This document shows, piece after piece, positions 1 through 11,559 of a DNA stretch of 64,000 bases. Origin of the DNA: Macropodus opercularis (Eukaryota; Chordata; Actinopteri; Anabantiformes; Osphronemidae); NCBI GenBank assembly GCA_030770545.1, contig CM061107.1, positions 2,878,001 through 2,942,000 on the forward strand, written 5' to 3'. Each line of letters opens with the position of its first letter. The first letter of the stretch is position 1. The position numbers were made by a program, and so were the translations under genes. A model generated the notes under the pieces. It made no database searches and had not been told where the DNA came from. It saw only the letters and a list, made by a program, of their open reading frames with translations.

Positions 1-3000
1 AGTGTGCAGCCTGTTTGCTGGAATAATCCTCTAGAGACATTGGGACGTGATGCGTTTGAGTCCCTGCTGACGTGTCCTGGAAATGGGAGGGTTAAAGATA
101 ATATCAGTGCCTTTGTCAGGACTTCTAAAGACAGGGAGCACAGACAACAAGAACTCTTCCCCCAAATAAACTTTTTTCATTAGAGCAGCAAACACTCCAT
201 CCCTCGGCTGTGTGAGGGAAGCTCTATTTGTGTGCTGAGCAAGGTCCCACAGGGAAGAGCCTAAACCCTCAGCGGTCTTCAGCCGGACACTGAGGCGGCC
301 TAATTAAAGGCCACTTAAGCCCCACAATGTGCCGCGGTGCAGGTTGGAGTTGGTGGGGGTCCCCACCGAGAGGGACAGAATTCATGGCGCTCGTAAACAA
401 GGGAGTCCAGGACAGAGGACGAAGGAGGGCTATGTGCCAGAGACTTTGTTCACACAAGATGAAGAGTCAACAGCCTCCCCATCCCTCACCCCTCCTTAGC
501 CATCCCCCCTAATAACCACCTTCTTCAGAGGGGCTGAGAACACAATGCCGTCCCACTCCCCTCCCCTTGCTCTCAATCACTGATGGGACAATGAGGGGAA
601 CCCTGCACCCCACCACCTCCACCATCCCACTGCCCCTCCCCGACCCCCAAACAGACACTTCTTTTATTGAAATTCTTTGGTGTTCTAATCCTCAGCTTCC
701 TCCAGGGGCAATAATGGACTCCCTGCGTCAGCCTTTTCCAGCGGGGCTATCATGCAAGCCTGCCTGGGTCACAAGTCCACCTCTCCAATTGGAGAAAACG
801 GCCCCCATTGGTGTCATTCCCGTTCCATCCAGCTCATCCACAGGCCTCGCAAACCCCTGAGCCACCGACCTCCAGAAAACACACTTAACACCTCTTACAG
901 CAGTTTTCATGGTAATAATTAACTAAAGGATTATATTAGGAATGTTTATTTTTTTCTGGGCTTGACTTGTCATCTGAGCGAGTCGTCTTCTTGGCTTCAC
1001 TATGTGAAATTTCATCTGTGCACCATTTAAAATTCAGTTTTCGAGGAGCATCTCCACATAGTTTAGTGGCTGCCAGGGAGCCTGGAAAGAGTGGAAAGAT
1101 TAAACGCTCAATAGGATGTGGACTGCGTTTTGAGTAATAATATACAACTATTAGACTTTGATTTGGGTGTAAAGGATGAGGATCAACTGAGCACAAAGCT
1201 GAATCAAAGCTAAGATCAGAGGCAGCTTTAATGAAAAGGCTGTTGGGCTGATGGATCTGATTGCATCTGCTTCAGATGGGTGCACCATGAAAACACATCC
1301 TAGATATTGGCATCACGTGATGCTGTTGAACAGCTTACTCACTACTGTCGCCTTATTTTCTAAGCTGTGCTCTGTTAGCATCACTGCAGGTGCATCACAG
1401 ATGCTGCTGCAACCGGCCCAAAGTGGGATAATACCGACATCTGCTGGTGACATGCGGTAACAATCGTCTAAGTCTGTATGACTTTTTATAATTTAGTCAG
1501 TTGAGATTAGTAGGAAAAGTCTCAGTTACTGAATGAGTTTTAAATGTCAGCCCTGCTTCCTGTGTGACACTTACAACGTCAGAACATCTCAACTTGGGTC
1601 TTTTTACCCTTAACCTGAGGTGTGATTCAATTCAGTTCGACCGGTTTATTTATTTAGCACCGGTTCACAGAAATCAATCCATATATGTCCTATTCGAGCA
1701 GGACTAGAAGACAGAGGAGAGGAAGCATCTCCACAACCTGGTTCTGCAGGTTCCGTCATGGGCCATCTGCCTCGCCTGGTTGGGATGAGGGTCAAAGGTC
1801 AAAGACACCGGTGGGCGTCGTCACTCGCTCTCCGTCTGAGGTGTATCTTCTCATTCTCACGTGTTTGTCCATTGTTCCACTGCCAGCGATGAGCTCACAG
1901 CGTTGTCGGCTACGGTTCGCAGTTGAACAGAGCTCTAGGTTTACATGGCTAACACGGCTACAGCACCTGAGGCTTTGAACACAAGAGAGAGTCCGCTGTC
2001 AGCCGGCCGGGCCCGTTTGATGCCTGCCATCACAGAGGAACCCTTAGAAACTGTGGGTGTCAGGTAACATGGCATGCAACTAGAACACAGTTGACCCCTG
2101 CTGCAGGCTACTGTAGGCCTAAATTAGTATTAGGGCTTATCTTGGGATCTAGAACATGACACTGTTGATCTTTGAATTTGGGACCAAAGTTTCAGCCTCG
2201 TCAGTCACTTTTCAGCACCTCCAGCGAGGTCTCCACTCGCTTTGGCTACACAAGCCATCAAGGGCCCTCGTTTAGACACGAGTATCAAGTCCTAAACCAG
2301 AGATGTGTCAAAGCCAACGACTTGTTTAACTAAACTGGCTCTTAGTATAGTGAATGTGAATAAAATCTGTAACCTGAGAAACACGCAGGCTTGTCTCAAC
2401 GGTCGTCCTTCTGTCTAACCGCGGTAGCGTTTGCCACTTGTCTGCCAGCTGGCAGAGCCTCAACTTTGGTTAAAACTCAAACATTTCAACTAATGTTTCA
2501 ACATTCGCAGTAAGAGGACGAGTTCTGATGATACCGACTAGCTTTGCAGTCTGCAGTTTCACAATCACAGCAATGTTACAACACTGCAGTGAAGTAATCT
2601 GTACTATGCTAAACACCAGCACAGTAGCACTGCTACCACGACACAAGGCCGTTCAGACCCACCTTCCATGTTCACGTCCAGCCATATGTGAAGAATCATA
2701 AACGTACTTTGCATTATAATTTGTGTCTGATAGTGTTTGATGTTGTTTACTGGAAACAAGATTCCTCCAGAACAGAAATCTCAGTGTGTAGTGTGAGGCG
2801 TCCAGGCTGAGGCGCAGGACTTGAACTCTGGTTTGGGGTCAGCGCTGATGAGCAGACGCACGCGTCAGACTTTGAACTGGATGTGGCTCCAGCAGTGACG
2901 ATGGAACGTTGGCCAAACGTTAGTGGAGTCGCATTAGTGTGTGTGACGTTAGGAGGCGACCTGTTCACATCTCAGATATTCACTTACACACACACACACT

Positions 3001-3229
3001 GTAAATACAGTAAATATTTATAAAGTTAAAAAATATGATTATTTTTTATTTATTAAAACGCTATTTAAAATTAAGTACATATCAACTTTCTGTAATCCAA
3101 AAACACCGACTCACTGTATTAACTAAGACGCCGTGAATTATTTTTTTAATGTATTATTAATGTATCTATCGTTATTACATTTTAATATTTAAGTTACACA
3201 TGCAGCGTCAATCATCAGCGTTTCTTCTA
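1..3229. other. Non-coding upstream flank of ormdl3
   Basis: I see no recognisable exon on either strand. Open frames here are under about 100 codons, lack family signatures and lack paired splice sites. About 200-1200 is free of simple repeats, with short AT motifs such as CTAATTAAAGG near 300, and could include regulatory sequence. The last 250 bases (about 2990-3220) are strongly AT-rich and switch abruptly to the CpG-rich ormdl3 promoter at about 3230. A degenerate interspersed repeat lies at 1625-1810. In mammals the gene upstream of ORMDL3 is LRRC3C, but no leucine-rich-repeat coding sequence is visible. Confidence 0.6.
1625..1810 (-). repeat. Degenerate teleost interspersed repeat
   Basis: The left end carries GATTCAATTCAGTT, TTTATTTATTTAGCACC and GTTCACAGAAATC. 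This resembles, on the minus strand, the teleost repeat tail that runs GTGATTTGGCGCTATATAAATAAAATTGAATTGA. Further right, CCATCTGCCTCGCCTGGTTG resembles an internal segment of the same abundant repeat. The match is from memory and diverged, so the right border is approximate. A second tail fragment lies at about 10905-10962 on the + strand. Confidence 0.45.
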
Positions 3230-3665
3230 ATGCCGCCCCGTTGTGTAACGTCAAGAGTGGGCGTGTCCCAGGTTTTGCCAACGCATTGGACGGTGATAGG
3301 TTAGTTTAGCCCACGTGACGCCACCCATCCAATCACAGCGCAGTGCGAGGAGCAAAACGCTCTCTCGTAACACGGGGCCGTGAAAACCACTAGCGATGAC
3401 GCGCCGTCATAAACGGCGCCGTGTTGTCACCAGCTGTTGGCCGGAGGACCGAGGAAAAGCGTGTCGACCGATGGCGCGTGTGTAGCGGCGCTCCGCGGCA
3501 GCTCGCAGCCCGCTGGCAGCTGTAGGACCCTCCACGGTGGCCGGTCCCCAGCACCGGAGCCCCGCCGGTCTCCCGGTGACACTCAGTTACATAACTGAAG
3601 GCATCTTTGAGACAAAAACTCTGGTCACGCACTAGGGGTCGGAGTTGAAGCCATTTTTCTGTGCA
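3230..3665 (+). promoter_or_regulatory. ormdl3: ormdl3 CpG promoter and probable non-coding exon 1
   Basis: A CpG-dense block directly follows AT-rich DNA. It holds an inverted CCAAT box (ATTGG, 3285-3289), an E-box CCACGTGACG (3311-3320) and a CCAATCA box at 3329. No TATA box is obvious. A 5' splice site, GCA|GTGAGT, at 3665/3666 would end exon 1 and open an intron of about 670 bases that joins the coding exon at 4337. The exact start of transcription cannot be read. If it lies upstream of 3396, the leader holds a 29-codon upstream ORF (3396-3485) that is rich in arginine. Mammalian ORMDL3 also has a non-coding first exon. The exon end is my inference from the splice consensus. Confidence 0.6.
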
Positions 3666-4307
3666 GTGAGTGTTTGAATTGCTTTAAAACTCCCTCGTAG
3701 TGATGGATGTTAGCGCATTTAACTCAGCGGTGGCGTCTCATCCACTTGTGGCTCTCCTTGTGCTGCCGCGTTACGGATTATTGTGTAGCCCGTTTTATTG
3801 TAGGCTCTGACAACTTGGGAAACAGCACGATCCACTGACCAGGCGCCTGCTGCTCCTGGACTCAGCCAGTCCAGATGTTGTTGACTTCTTTAGCAATCAC
3901 AGCTTGAGCGGGTCCACATTTGAATAATCGCCACGGTTGCAGAACTCTGACACATCATGATGTGCAAAAGTGTCTTCACGTACGTGTGATACACGTCTTG
4001 TATTCATTTGAATAATGCTTCTGTATTGAGATTATTGTGACAATTATAGCACATCTTAATGATACGTTGCTCTAGTTTGGTAAGTATTTGTCTTGCTCTG
4101 CTGCTCAAGCCACTTAAATGGGATTAAATTGAACAGTGTGAGTTATTTATAGTCACATAATTTAAGGTTCAGTTCCAGCCATTATCAAGTCTTTAAAGAG
4201 CCTCCAGATTAGGACTGACCACGTCACCCTTAGCAGATGCAGCCTGTGCACAATCGGGCCCAGACATGTTTACCTCACAGCAGCTGCGATCACCCTCAGC
4301 CTGCTGG

Positions 4308-4336
4308 TTGTTGTTTTGTTGTTGTTGTTGTTGTAG
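4308..4336 (+). repeat. TTG-repeat tract forming the intron 1 3' splice site
   Basis: About eight TTG units, one of them expanded to TTTTG, run straight into TAG at 4334-4336, so the repeat is the polypyrimidine tract of the acceptor. A second AG follows four bases later (4339-4340), giving two tandem acceptors. Both lie upstream of the start codon, so the choice between them changes only the 5' UTR. Confidence 0.7.
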
Positions 4337-4364
4337 GTAGCTTTGAAGTGGCCCCGCCGCCGTG

Positions 4365-5651
4365 ATGAACGTGGGCACGGCGCACAGCGAGGTGAACCCC
4401 AACACCCGAGTAATGAACAGCAGGGGAATGTGGCTCTCGTACATCCTGGGCATCGGCCTCCTGCACATCATCCTGCTCAGCATTCCCTTCGTCAGTGTAC
4501 CTGTGGTCTGGACCCTCACCAACCTCATCCACAACCTGGTGAGTGGTACCAGGTGCCGGTCCACCACTGTGACTTACCAGAGGGACACATCCTGTAGATT
4601 AAGCTGCTCTGAGGCTCTTAGGTCTTTTCTCTTCTCTTGTCTTTCTCTAGTGCATGTACCTCCTACTTCACACGGTCAAAGGGACGCCCTTCGAGACCCC
4701 CGACCAGGGCAAGGCTCGGCTTCTTACACACTGGGAGCAGATGGACTACGGTGTACAGTTCACTGCTTCACGCAAGTTCCTCACCATCACACCTATTGTC
4801 CTGTAAGTGTCCTTTCAAACCAAGCAGAGTAAGTGTCCTTACTCCTTGGGTTAAACCCAGGTCTGGTGCTGGGGCCGTAACAGACGTCCCACCTCTGCCA
4901 CGGGTTCTGGGACTGGCTGCACTGTGTAGTTACTACAGTATATCTGTGGAGAATGTAGTTTTTCTAACTTTATGTAGTACTTGTAGCTCTCAAGACCCTA
5001 GGAGACTATTAATTGATTAGCATCCCTGCGGCCCCTGTTTGCAGCAGCGCTCTGTGCTGCTTTAATGTTCTTTTCTGTCCTCATTAACCAGCGGAGTTCA
5101 GTTTACAGGACGCACGCCGGTTCCCAGAGGTTTATTTGCCGACTCAGCTTGAACATTGTAGCGATAGCAGTTTTGCAGGTGCATTCTGCGTCTTGCACCA
5201 GTTTCTCCGTTTTGTTTCTCGACTCTTGCCAGCAGGATGAGGCACGGGGCAGAGTCTGGGCTCTGCACGGAGGGAATGTGATGAGCAGTCCTCCTGTGTT
5301 AAACTCACCACCCCTGCTAATAAAATCATTAGTTTTAGCTGCTGTAATAATTGTTGCAATGTGTTTGTTGAAATTGTGTCAAGGTTTCTGAATTAGGAAA
5401 CGCTTGCACGCACACACACACAACAGCCAAAGTTGCGTGTGTGTGCATGGAAAAAGCAGACGTGACGTGAGCTGCTCTTAACCATTACTAGTTCTCCTCT
5501 TTATGTCTGATGCAGGTACATCCTAACCAGCTTCTACACTAAATACGACCGGGTCCATTTTGTGGTCAACACTGTGTCCTTGCTCACGGTACTCATCCCC
5601 AAGTTGCCGCAGCTGCACGGCGTGAGGATCTTTGGGATAAATAAGTACTGA
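4365..5651 (+). CDS. ormdl3: ORMDL sphingolipid biosynthesis regulator 3 (Orm family)
   Basis: Three coding exons: 4365-4538, 4651-4802 and 5516-5651. Introns are 4539-4650 and 4803-5515, all GT-AG. Joined, they encode 153 aa, the usual length of vertebrate ORMDLs. Family signatures seen are MNVGTAHSEVNPNTR at the N-terminus, HTVKGTPFETPDQGKARLL and HWEQMDYGVQF in the middle, and RIFGINKY at the end. GTAHS and YGVQFTASRKFLTITP match ORMDL3 better than ORMDL1 or ORMDL2. Hydrophobic segments lie near residues 22-58 (two helices) and 96-140 (two helices), as expected for a four-helix ER membrane protein. ORMDL proteins bind serine palmitoyltransferase and inhibit it when ceramide is high. Asn13, which contacts ceramide in known structures, is present. 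The ATG at 4365 fits the family start and has G at -3; a GTG directly precedes it. The first intron phase is 0 and the second is 2. No disruption is seen. Confidence 0.97.
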
Positions 5652-7520
5652 CAGGGCAGAAGAGGACACCTTCATTCCTACGTCCCCGTGGACGACTGAC
5701 AGCGAGTATCAGGCCTCTGATTTGGCTCCGGATCCATCAGGATCTGTGGCTCTTTGGCTCCCGGCTCTGCTGCGCAGCACTCTAAATGAAGTCTGCTGGG
5801 GATACTGCCATGTTACCAAACCCAGGAAAGAGGCACAGTACTCTGTAGAGAGAGGACAAAGGGAATGTGTGCTGTTGTGATTGTCTGAGGCCGGTTTCCT
5901 TTGAGTTACAGCTTTTACAGAGATGGTTAAAAGGCGCAAAGGGAGAGAGTAACGTCCATTCTTTCCGATCCGACAGATGTTTGTGGCTGATGTGGATGTA
6001 GGCAGTAGACTTTTTTACATATAATGATGCAGCGCTGTATTTATTCAGCTTCTGACTCATGCGTGACTTCCTCTTTCTTGAGGTTCTATGGTCAGAGGAG
6101 AGTAACAATGCTTCCATGAAATGTTAGGGTATATGTGAAAAGCTATGGAGGCGACACGTGAGAAACCACACGCTTTTAAATTTAGCTCTCACTGCTCCAA
6201 TCAGCGCCATAAATAGGTATTTTTATCTGCCCAGTTCCTTGGCTGGACTCCGCTTATCGCGCGTTAGGAGACATACACTGGCTTTACTTTGCTCTTAGTT
6301 ACTCGGCATACTGCTACCTATTCAGCACCCAATACAAGTCTGTTTGCAATCTGGGGGGGGAAACTGCTTTTTACGAGTTACTAGTTTGTTTATAAAGCAG
6401 TCCAACATGTGGTACGTTGGAGGAAATCAGAGCGTTTTCCTTTGTCTGTTATTACGCTGCCTGTTAGAGTAAAGCTTGACTCATTGTTAGTCTAATACAT
6501 GTGTATGTAGGCTCGCTTGCTTGTGTGAAGGACCTATTGTAGTAGGAATAGTATAGACTAAAGCATAGGAGAATACATTTTCATCAAAGTGCAATATATT
6601 TTTGATTGTAAATTCCTTCAGACTATAACAGAGAAATGCATTAATCCAAAATCACGTGTCAAACGTTATGTTACATTTGAAGAGCACAGATAATCTGAAC
6701 GATTCTATTTAACATGTCCCGATTCAAAGGCGGTTTCCAGAATGTGGATCGGTTCCACGCTTCTTTTTATTTTAGCGTAGAATGATAGTAGCAACGATTA
6801 AAAACGTGTCTTTATTTGTTTGCCGTCATTTCTACCGAAGTTGCGTCACCGACCTGAAAAAAAGCCATTGACTTCATCCTGGAGGTTTTCATCCTCACTG
6901 TCAGGGGCTTCCTGCGAGGACAAGCTGGACGGCGTAGCACAGAGGCGACCGAGGTTTAGCTGGAATGTAGATGGAACGTGAAACTGCTTAAGGCTTCGTT
7001 TTGTTCAAAACTTGATTTGTTACGGTCTCTTTCAAGTTTCATCTCAAAAATTGTTTTATTGTACTAACTAGGTCAAAGTTTACCAACAATGGTCAAAATG
7101 AGCTGCCTGTATTAACACAGTGGCAAAGGGAACGTGTGCGTTGTTCGTGCTTTGTTGGACAGATTTGCTCTGAAACTGTTGAATGCTGGGTAATACAGTA
7201 GGTGGGCGTGATGGGAGCCTATTAAAGGATTTGACCTGTACATTTGAGGAAGCTTAACAAGGCCAAGCATTAAATCTGTGCTGTGATTTAGAGATCACGT
7301 GGATCACAGCAGGCTGTGTTAAGGACACGCAAACCCTGTTTTCTATTTTGAATTTGGACTTGTAGCCTTTATTTAAGCTGACTGCAAAGATTTAATGACT
7401 TTTTTAAACAAAACATCTCTGAACAGTCGCATCTTTATTGAAGCTGATTTTATTACTTCCATTGTTGTTTCCACAGAAATGATGAAAATATACCCAATAA
7501 ATGAAAGACCCAGCTTGGAT
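5652..7520 (+). other. ormdl3: ormdl3 3' UTR
   Basis: The sequence after the stop codon at 5649-5651 contains no coding signal. It runs to the first well-formed poly(A) signal with a GT-rich downstream element, making a UTR of about 1.85 kb. Short AATAAA-like strings before that lack a good downstream element. The end is approximate. Confidence 0.5.
7496..7501 (+). terminator. ormdl3: Poly(A) signal AATAAA for ormdl3
   Basis: A canonical AATAAA is followed 25-70 bases on by T- and GT-rich sequence (TTTTTACTGTGTTTCTC, then GTGCATTTGTTCTTTG), the usual arrangement at a cleavage site. A second AATAAA at 7641-7646 is a possible distal site. Confidence 0.55.
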
Positions 7521-8211
7521 TTTTACTGTGTTTCTCTTAATCTTGACTGATGTGCATTTGTTCTTTGCGTCATAGTTTAACTTTAACAGACTGAAGTGTT
7601 TTTAACACTGATAAAAGTTGTTCTGCAGCAGCACCATGCTAATAAAATCCACATTATTATCTATGATGTGGTGTTTTGCTCTGTGATGTCCTTCTGGAAA
7701 CAAAGAGGCACTTTCACTTGCCTCCGGGATCTTTTTTTCAACAATGCAAGCTGAGACCGGTGCTGTACTGTGCCTGCTCTGTTACACAACACCAGAGGCC
7801 TTTTAAACATTGATTAAGTGAAAGTAATGATGAGGTACTAGAGTGGATGTACAATAAGCCTGAGTTCATGAGGAGAAATGCAAATGTTTGCTTTTCTCAT
7901 AAGGTTTGTGCTTGACAGTGACAGAGACATGTCAGCTCATCTCACGGATCTGCTTCCATTTATGACAGGAAGTGTCACTTCTATGAAGTATAAATAGATG
8001 ATTTTCATTCATTTGCTTGTGCACAGGCTCCTTTTGTGCTGCGTGTGTTTTTATAAAGTTGTGACCACGGTGAATTCAGAGTCATCCTGTAGGTAATTTA
8101 TGTTCAGCCTGTGTTTGCCTAAACACAGTAAGTGTGCGCATCAGGTGCAGAGGACATTCAGTTAGTTAGTTGAAAATATACAAACCCAAGGAAAGATCAG
8201 ACTGCATTTCC

Positions 8212-8226
8212 CCAGCAGAGGGCAGC
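8212..8226 (+). promoter_or_regulatory. CTCF-type motif
   Basis: CCAGCAGAGGGCAGC fits the CTCF core consensus CCASYAGRKGGCRS at every position. It lies about 0.7 kb past the ormdl3 3' end and has the same orientation as the motif at 11577. Binding is inferred from the motif only. Confidence 0.5.
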
Positions 8227-8267
8227 AGGCGGCTGCTCCTGACCTCAATCCGAAGCGACGTTCAGGC

Positions 8268-8277
8268 CTATAAATAG
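8268..8277 (+). promoter_or_regulatory. MEF2-type or TATA-like decamer CTATAAATAG
   Basis: This is an exact MEF2 consensus decamer. The same ten bases recur at 9091-9100 and 53582-53591. It could also act as a TATA box, since CAGGGACAG and a GC-rich stretch follow, but no transcript start can be shown. Confidence 0.35.
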
Positions 8278-9090
8278 GAGATGCAGCAGGGACAGATTCT
8301 TGGTCCTTCCCTAGACGCTGGTCCAGAGGTTTTGCTTCACTCTAATACACAAATGAGTACACATTCGCTTTTATGATGCAGTGGCTTTTACTGAACTTGT
8401 CTTGAAAATGCGTGATAGTAAACACACAATGGCTCGTAAAGGTCCAATTTGCAGGAAATGAAAGACGTCAGTGAAACACACAGCAGATTTTGATAGTTTC
8501 CAGTTTTTGTGACATTTTAGTCTTGTTCATTAAGATGCAGTATTGTAAACTCATTACATTCATTCCCTGTCCAGTTGCATCATATTTTTAGGCAGCACTT
8601 GCACATTTCTAAATCGGCTTGTTTGGGTGATTTTTGTAAATTTATTGTATGTCGCTGGATTATATTTTTAAAAGTTTAATAATAACTCCCTGTTAGCAGT
8701 GACGGTCAATTTAGCTTGTTAATTCCGCCTCATCTTTGTGTGTGTTAGTGTTTTTCCCATCACCCAGCATCATCCCTCGCTATGGATGCTTTCCCCACCA
8801 GAGCCCTCAGCGCCACCATCAGGGCCCCAGCAACGGAGAGAACACGTGGTGGCGCCGGCTCTCTCACACTGAGCGTTTGAAAAATGCATGCCCCATGTTG
8901 GGAGGCTCCCGCTGCGAGCGATCTGTTTTTCCGTGAATGTGACAGCGTCGGGGAGGAGATAAAACAAACCATAGATTCGCTCCACTGTTGCCCCGCTGTG
9001 GCGCTGACACGATTCGACCTGGTAATAATGTGCTTGATGGTGGGCGCTGTGTGTAGCACGTGGGGGGTACGAAGGTAAGGAATCAGTTAT

Positions 9091-9100
9091 CTATAAATAG
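9091..9100 (+). promoter_or_regulatory. MEF2-type decamer CTATAAATAG, second copy
   Basis: Identical to the decamer at 8268 and extended on the right by GG. The surrounding sequence is free of simple repeats. A functional role is inferred. Confidence 0.3.
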
Positions 9101-9939
9101 GGCCAAACAAGATTTGGATTAATTAACTATGAGCCCTGGATCCCCCACGGGGTCTTTGAGCCGGCTGAGAAAGCCGAGGGCAGGACTGACGAACGGAGAC
9201 AGTGCGGCCGCTGACATGTGCTGTGGGGCTGTCGAGGCCTGTAGACGCTCTTGAGGTCAGGACACTGATAACTGGCTGTTTTGCCAAACACAGTAAATAA
9301 TAGATGCTGTATAGTCTTTAACTCAGGAGGTGGGGGAGCAGATGTAGTGGGAAGCAGTGCAGAGGAGAAGATGCTGGTGGATTTACAGTATATACACCAA
9401 ACTGAAATGAGCATTTATGGTTTTTATTGTACAGCTCAAGTTATTGCTGTGAGAGGCAGATCCCAGTTCACTCCAAAAACCAAACCTCCACCTTTGTGTC
9501 CTTAGAATCACGCTCCACTTATTAAGTGGTGATTAACCAGGTACTTTTAATCAGTGCAGAGCTTGTGTCATCTGCATCATGAGGAACGATGTTAGTCATT
9601 AGATCTAATGAATTATTTGGTTTTTCTTTACTTTTCTCTTGGCTGGGCTAAAAACTCAACATCCAATGAGTCATTTATTCCAACGAAAACCCAAATCAAG
9701 TCCTCAAATCTTCAAATCAAATCAATCAAATCTTGCCGGCTGAGGGTGTTTGACATGTTCACGGTCGCTCTTTAATCGTTTAGAAAAGACAACAGCAAAT
9801 CAATGTGTAAAACGGTGGTAACAGTGTTAAACGCGTTGCTTTAGAAAACTCCAACAGACAGAAAACCCGCTTTAGTGCTGTCACAGATGAAACGGCCACG
9901 GTGACACCTTCACGTAATGAATGGCTGTTAGAAATGAGC

Positions 9940-10275
9940 TGAGCCCAGGGCAGAGCTATAAGCCAGCTCATAAAGCCGTAGCCAGATCTATCACTGGAGC
10001 TATGAATATTCATGAACTGTTCTGGTTTTACATTATTAACATACTCGTTCCACCCAATAATAAGATTTATGATTGCTCTGTGACATCCACAGTTTAAAAT
10101 TTGCCAGTCTCCATGGTGGTACCGCATAAATTGAGGAAGCGCTGCAGAAGTGCAGTCATAAATAAAAGACATCACGGCTTTAGAGACAGGCCTAATTAGT
10201 GCTCACTTCTCTGCAATTTGGCTGCTGGGAATTAAGCCATGACTAAATCTGAACATTCCTAATTAATTACCTTGG
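9940..10275. promoter_or_regulatory. Candidate conserved non-coding element
   Basis: This AT-balanced block lacks simple repeats and is dense in homeodomain-type motifs: GCCTAATTAGTGC, CTAATTAATTACC and AATTAAGCC. It also contains the perfect 12-base palindrome ATGAATATTCAT at 10002-10013, a form of the POU dimer (MORE) site. A minus-strand open frame of about 130 codons crosses it, but it has no coding signature. Conservation is a guess from sequence texture and needs alignment. Confidence 0.3.
10002..10013. promoter_or_regulatory. Palindromic POU-dimer (MORE-type) site
   Basis: ATGAATATTCAT fits the POU MORE pattern ATG[A/C]ATAT[G/T]CAT. It is a perfect 12-base palindrome inside the conserved-element-like block. 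Confidence 0.35.
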
Positions 10276-10904
10276 GCTTAATGCGCATTTTGCTCTGCCT
10301 TTGTGTTGTTTGTGATTGTTTCATTTTAATGGTCTTATTGTCCAGCAGCGTTTGTCTGTGAGTGCGTGGGTGGCGTTGACGCGATGCAGGGGAAAGCAGA
10401 CGACGAAGCCCGTCTGCACAGGTGAGCCTTCGCTCCTCTCCAGCACCTTCACCAGGCACCACAGCGTCTGGAGCGGCTGCAGAAAACAGCAGCTGCACTC
10501 GTGCCTCGTCATCCAGCAAATCCATAAAACACCAGGAGCATCTTAATAAACAAAGAGCTGATGCATCGTGTTTTTCTAACACATGCTCCTCCTGTCTGGT
10601 CTCATCTGTGTGTGGCATTTCAGTTCTTAAGAGCTCTTCCTGGCATCACCCTGCGCTCATCACCTCTAAAGCATCCAGTCACATTAGCGTGACACCACTT
10701 AGTGCCTGAAAGCGTCTCCTCAGGTGTGAAGACATTTTCGAGCTGCTCCATATGTCACGCCGCCCTCCACGCTTCCACCCAGGAGACCTGAGCTGATGTG
10801 CTTCCCCACCCGCCTCCTGTCGTTAACTGTGTCCCCTTTGTCCCTGTCTCTGCAGGTATGTGAGTAATTCTACGTATATGGTTTCATATGAGTCTGTGAG
10901 GTCT

Positions 10905-10962
10905 GAACTTACTGTGTAAAGTACCTGGAGATGACGCTATGGAATTAAACGGAATTGAATTC
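10905..10962 (+). repeat. Teleost repeat tail fragment
   Basis: Sequence running TGTGTAAAGTACCTGGAGATGAC, then GCTATGGAATTAAA and GGAATTGAATTC, resembles a decayed copy of the widespread teleost repeat end (TAAAGxxCTTGAGATGA... GGCGCTATATAAATAAAATTGAATTGA). Only the tail is recognisable. The comparison is from memory. Confidence 0.4.
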
Positions 10963-11559
10963 ACTTCAAAGGTTTTATGGCAGCAATAGTCTCAGTTTCA
11001 CCGAGACGAATTTCCCTGCGTCATCTAATGGGCGGGAAATGTTCTCTGAAGAAAAGACAAGACAGTGGCCCTGAATGTAAAGCATTTAAGTTGAATTGCA
11101 GTGTGTAATAAAGTGGATTATTAGCACGTAGAGTCAATCTTCTTCCACAGCCAGTGATGAAAGTTCAAAGCTCCTCTCAGAGCAGTGTGTTGATTGTTAA
11201 TAATTGTATCTATAATTTAAAAACAGACTTACTGAAGCCTTATCATTACATTTGCTATGACGAAAAATCATTGACAGCTGCTGCCTGAGGCCATGTTACT
11301 TCTAGAAAACGGCATGAACCATGTATTAGGTTACTTTAATATAACACAAATACATCTAAAGCCAAACAAAAAAATCTGTATCACTACATTAAAGATCAGC
11401 CTCTTTTGTGCCTTTCGCTAACTAATTTTACCTTCAGGTAGGCAGCTACAACTATAAATTATCAAGCAAATGCAATCAACCTTTTTTCAACAAATTAAAT
11501 GTCCCACGTAATGAATGCTCCACTTTTAGGCGTTTAAAAGCGGGTCAACAGGCACCGTG

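Larger units (their letters stand above)
7680..11559. other. Intergenic region between ormdl3 and the next start region
   Basis: No exon is recognised on either strand. The region holds a CTCF-type motif (8212), two identical MEF2-type decamers (8268 and 9091), a CAAAT-rich simple repeat (about 9705-9732), a conserved-element-like block (about 9940-10275) and a repeat tail (about 10905). A GC-richer patch at 8755-9070 has short open frames but no splice pair or family match. Confidence 0.6.

Noticed and set aside
4193..4567. Minus-strand frame of 124 codons over ormdl3 exon 2
   Set aside because: It is the antisense shadow of the real ORMDL coding exon and has no family signature of its own.
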